Below are positions 6,876-9,292 of a DNA stretch of 9,292 nucleotides, piece after piece. The stretch lies in the NCBI GenBank assembly GCA_002384725.1, contig DGBF01000023.1, positions 366 through 9,657 on the forward strand, written 5' to 3'. The stretch comes from Flavobacteriales bacterium UBA4011 (GTDB lineage Bacteria > Bacteroidota > Bacteroidia > Flavobacteriales_D > Crocinitomicaceae). The notes beneath the pieces were generated by a model, which saw only the letters and a program-made list of their open reading frames with translations, was not told the DNA's origin and made no database searches. The position numbers and the translations under genes are program-made. Every line of letters starts with the position of its first letter. The stretch's first letter is position 1.

Positions 6876-8381
6876 CTAATTTAAGGCTTCTACTTTCTTT
6901 TTGGAAATAAGAAATAAAGAGGCGTAGGTTAAAAGAGAATTTAGGATAATGAGTTCGAAACCAATTTTATACTGTCCGAATACACCTGTTGGGTTTTCTA
7001 TTGTGCCGACTGCTCCAGGACCACCAGCGGAAAAATACCAAAGGACGATAGTTAACCCAACAGCAACCAAACACATTACTGGTACCAATTTATCATTCAA
7101 AGAACGTTTCGATAGTATCCCGAAGAAGAACATGGCTATGAGCGGTCCATAGGTAAACCCAGCGAAGAACATAATCTGTCCAATTGCACTCATAGTTGTG
7201 GTATATTTTAAAACTATGATGATGACCAATAGAAGTAGTGATACGAAAACATGAACATTCTTTCTAAGTTTTAACTGCTCAGCTGGACTTTTCTTGTCGA
7301 AATTGAAGATATCGTGCGAAAAAGAGGTTGTCAATGCGGTTAATGCACTGTCGGCACTGGAGTACGCTGCGGCAATCAAACCGATTAAAAAGAGAACACC
7401 AATGAACAATCCCGTTTTAGGGTTCATAGCAATGGTTGCGAATAAATCATCGCCACTCACTCCTGCTCCAATACCCGTTTTACCCGCGTAAATATACAAA
7501 AGCGCACCAAGTGCTAAGAAAATCAGATTTACGAATACGAGAATAACGGCAAAACTCATCATGTTTTTCTGGGCATCCTTGATGTTTTTGCAAGAAAGAT
7601 TCTTTTGCATCATGTCTTGATCGAGACCTGTCATCCCAATGGCAATAAAGATCCCCCCTAGAAAGTGTTTCCAGAAGTAATTTTTCTCAAACCAGTCATC
7701 GAAGAAGAATATGCGGGAATAAGGACTATTCTTTATTGTCGAAATTACACCTTCTTCACGAAGATCTAATTCACCGATAATGACATAACACATCACCAAA
7801 ACTGCGGCAATCATGAAAAAGGTTTGAAGCGTATCTGTCCAAATAATGGTCTTAATACCGCCTTTGTTAGTATACACCCAAATTAGAGCAATAGAGAGAA
7901 ATACTGTTACTTCAAAAGGAACATTTAAGCCATCGAAAAGGAACAACTGTAATACATTTGCAACGAGCAACAAGCGGATAGATGCTCCAAGCAAGCGAGA
8001 ACCAAGAAAAAAAATGGCACCTGTTTTATGTGAATAGAATCCGAATCGTTCTTGCAGATAAGAATAGATAGAGGTCAGATTCATTCGGTAATAAATCGGC
8101 ATGAGGACGTAAGCTACGATGATATATCCGATTAGGTAACCGAAAACAACTTGCATGTAGGAGAATTGATTGTCGGGATTGCCCACCCAACCTGGAATAC
8201 TGATAAAAGTCACCCCTGAAAGAGAAGCTCCAATCATACCAAATGCGACGAGATACCAAGGTGATTTTTTATTACCAGTAAAAAAGGAATCGTTGTCGGC
8301 ACCACGGGAGGTGAAATGAGCCACAAGGAGCAGTACACCAAAGTATACAGCAATTAAGGCAATAATAAGATATGGACTCAT
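6876..8381 (-). CDS. Sodium:solute symporter (SSS family)
   Basis: This inner-membrane carrier couples Na+ entry to uptake of an organic solute. The 501-aa protein shows about 13 hydrophobic spans (roughly 4-23, 42-64, 76-97, 122-147, 154-171, 183-202, 238-256, 275-298, 325-345, 376-392, 400-423, 433-450, 474-493), the usual LeuT-fold layout of the family. TM1 of the core has the broken-helix stretch GASLSGVTFISIPG. The GLDQDMMQKNLSCKNIKDA loop is the family signature region. AAAYSSADSALTALTTS (337-353) matches the Na2 sodium site, with Ala 338, Ser 341 and Ser 342 in the places of vSGLT A361/S364/S365. The substrate cannot be read from the sequence; sugars, sialic acid, proline, pantothenate or iodide are all transported by relatives. 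It is the first gene of an operon with the GlmU-like gene (4-nt gap), which makes an amino-sugar or sugar substrate a fair guess but no more. A TAACCTTG, one base from the Bacteroidetes -7 consensus, lies at 8402-8395. Confidence 0.93.
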   Translation of the reverse strand: MSPYLIIALIAVYFGVLLLVAHFTSRGADNDSFFTGNKKSPWYLVAFGMIGASLSGVTFISIPGWVGNPDNQFSYMQVVFGYLIGYIIVAYVLMPIYYRMNLTSIYSYLQERFGFYSHKTGAIFFLGSRLLGASIRLLLVANVLQLFLFDGLNVPFEVTVFLSIALIWVYTNKGGIKTIIWTDTLQTFFMIAAVLVMCYVIIGELDLREEGVISTIKNSPYSRIFFFDDWFEKNYFWKHFLGGIFIAIGMTGLDQDMMQKNLSCKNIKDAQKNMMSFAVILVFVNLIFLALGALLYIYAGKTGIGAGVSGDDLFATIAMNPKTGLFIGVLFLIGLIAAAYSSADSALTALTTSFSHDIFNFDKKSPAEQLKLRKNVHVFVSLLLLVIIIVLKYTTTMSAIGQIMFFAGFTYGPLIAMFFFGILSKRSLNDKLVPVMCLVAVGLTIVLWYFSAGGPGAVGTIENPTGVFGQYKIGFELIILNSLLTYASLFLISKKKVEALN

Positions 8382-8720
8382 ACAGTTGTTTTTACAAGGT
8401 TAAGGAATATATTAATTCGAAAAGCTTGTAGGGCGATTTGGTAATGCATGAATTAATGTTGAAAACGAAATAAAATTCGAAACTTTTAAATATCTAAAAG
8501 TTTAAAAGTTTCGAACTCCTTATGACAGTCAAACAGTTAAGTCGATATGAAATATAAAAAATCTTTAAACTAAACGCTTTTCTCTACTATTTCAAACCGC
8601 GCTTTCACCTCCAAAACTCGTGTAACCACTTCCATATTTCGAATTATGCAATTATCGCTGTTGAAAATTGAAACTCAACTGTACACAGATAAAATTTATC
8701 TTTACAATAAAAACCAAACA
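8382..8720. other. Divergent intergenic region between the symporter operon and the DUF7935-type gene
   Basis: This 339-nt AT-rich stretch must hold both divergent promoters. For the symporter, TAACCTTG (minus, 8402-8395) resembles the Bacteroidetes -7 box TAnnTTTG, but no TTG sits at the right distance upstream. For the plus-strand gene, TTG (8668-8670) lies 19 nt before TAAAATTT (8690-8697), and TATCTTTA is at 8697-8704; both are weak. The strongest signal is the inverted repeat at 8476-8515. A 21-codon minus-strand ORF (8570-8635) is present but unsupported. I recognise no riboswitch or RNA gene. Confidence 0.6.
8476..8515. repeat. Perfect 15-bp inverted repeat with internal tandem 8-mer, operator-like
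   Basis: TTCGAAACTTTTAAA (8476-8490) and TTTAAAAGTTTCGAA (8501-8515) are exact reverse complements around a 10-nt centre. AAAAGTTT occurs twice in tandem (8496-8503, 8504-8511), so the left arm can pair with either copy. It lies 95 nt upstream of the symporter ATG and 206 nt upstream of the plus-strand ATG. It may be a binding site for a dimeric regulator. Read on the minus strand it is followed by TTTTATTTCG, so a weak terminator or attenuator in the symporter leader is also possible. The symmetry is certain; the role is not. Confidence 0.7.
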
Positions 8721-9242
8721 ATGGATATCGCACTTCAAATCATACTATCAGTTGCCCCAGCAGTAGTTGTCTTTTTTACAACCGCACTTTTCTTGCGTAA
8801 TCAAGGAGAAAAAGAAATGAGAACCGCTCATATGGGCATGAAAAAAGAGCGTCAAAAGCACTTTTTACCGGAACGAACAGACGCGTATCAAAGGGCGGTA
8901 TTATTATTGGAACGTATTCACCCGAATTCATTGATCATGCGGGTTCACAATCCGGGATTACCGGCAAAAGCTTTTCAATCAGACCTATTATCTGCAGTTC
9001 GTGAAGAATACGACCATAATGTTGCTCAGCAATTATTCGTATCAAACGAAGCCTGGGGATTGCTTAAAAAAGCAAAAGATGAAACGGTTAAAATCATCAA
9101 CATAGCAGGTGAAAAAATGAGCGCTACGAGCATGTCGACAGATTTGGCGCAGAAAATATTTGAAATGGTAGGGGAAATAGGCGAATTACCGACGGAAATC
9201 GCTTTAGATTACGTGAAGAAAGAATTTCAAGAACTACTTTAA
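8721..9242 (+). CDS. DUF7935-type single-pass membrane protein, function unknown
   Basis: The 173-aa product begins with a hydrophobic segment (about 3-26, IALQIILSVAPAVVVFFTTA) and continues as a charged, mostly helical soluble domain. The block LPERTDAYQRAVLLLERIHP (about 52-71) followed by SLIMR closely resembles a widespread Bacteroidetes family (DUF7935) of unknown function in which the motif reads LPLRLQAYERxxLxLERIxP. The membrane anchor with no signal cleavage site suggests an inner-membrane protein with a cytoplasmic domain. The frame is open 25 codons further upstream to ATG 8646, but those residues are AT-biased and precede the membrane segment, and ATG 8721 sits after an A-rich stretch typical of Bacteroidetes starts. 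It is transcribed away from the symporter operon and probably alone. No catalytic motif is visible; the family name is from memory and moderately sure. Confidence 0.8.
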   Translation: MDIALQIILSVAPAVVVFFTTALFLRNQGEKEMRTAHMGMKKERQKHFLPERTDAYQRAVLLLERIHPNSLIMRVHNPGLPAKAFQSDLLSAVREEYDHNVAQQLFVSNEAWGLLKKAKDETVKIINIAGEKMSATSMSTDLAQKIFEMVGEIGELPTEIALDYVKKEFQELL

Positions 9243-9262
9243 TCTATTAAAATCTTCCACAT

Positions 9263-9292
9263 AAAAAAAGGAGTTCCTCGATAAACATCAGT
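9263..9292 (+). terminator. Probable left half of a rho-independent terminator, cut by the window edge
   Basis: Twenty nt past the stop of the DUF7935-type gene, seven A residues run into GGAGTTCCTCGATAAAC and then ATCAGT at the edge. This has the same layout as the complete terminator at 324-358 (A-run, then GC-rich arm). If right, the sequence should continue with the complementary arm (close to TTATCGAGGAACTCC) and a T-run. Only one arm is visible, so this is a prediction. Confidence 0.35.

Noticed and set aside
8646..8720. Upstream ATG extending the DUF7935-type protein to 198 aa
   Set aside because: The extra 25 residues are low-complexity and precede the natural N-terminal membrane segment; ATG 8721 fits the family and the A-rich leader.
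1..9292. CRISPR array, toxin-antitoxin pair, phage or defence island
   Set aside because: No spaced direct repeats, no toxin partner next to the ribbon-helix-helix gene within the window, and no phage or defence genes are present.

Overview
The window looks like chromosomal DNA from a Bacteroidetes bacterium, most likely a flavobacterium (Fluviicola or Crocinitomicaceae type; the genus is a guess). The base composition is AT-rich and there are almost no Shine-Dalgarno sites. The gene content is also typical of the phylum: an OmpA/TPR/beta-propeller envelope protein, an alternative GlmU-type hexapeptide-repeat protein, a small Arc-type ribbon-helix-helix protein, a DUF7935-type membrane-anchored protein and a DUF559 cassette.

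Layout from left to right. Bases 1-165 (minus) hold the start of a small ribbon-helix-helix protein that runs off the left edge. A strong terminator at 324-358 follows the 687-aa OmpA-family protein (389-2452, minus). Bases 2547-3062 are a short cassette of about 516 bp bounded by imperfect 38-bp terminal inverted repeats. It carries, on the plus strand, a broken DUF559 (Vsr-like endonuclease fold) gene with two frameshifts, one nonsense codon and a damaged active-site motif. The cassette begins 13 nt beyond the stop of lon (3076-5547, minus), an ATP-dependent protease with all catalytic motifs. After a 190-nt gap come the GlmU-like nucleotidyltransferase/acyltransferase (5738-6871, minus) and, 4 nt upstream of it, a sodium:solute symporter (6876-8381, minus). 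These two form a clear operon. A divergent intergenic region (8382-8720) holds a perfect 15-bp inverted repeat that includes a tandem 8-mer. The last gene is a 173-aa single-pass membrane protein of the DUF7935 type (8721-9242, plus), followed by what looks like the left half of a terminator cut by the window edge.

The genes do not form one pathway. They are mostly housekeeping functions: protein quality control, cell-wall or sugar-nucleotide metabolism, Na+-driven uptake and envelope anchoring to peptidoglycan. The only accessory DNA I can support is the decayed DUF559 cassette. I found no rRNA, tRNA, CRISPR array, known riboswitch or intact transposase, and no convincing new multi-gene system. 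The points most worth a second look are the structured DUF559 cassette with its hairpin-tipped ends, the operator-like palindrome before the symporter, and the PorE-like domain order of the OmpA-family protein.
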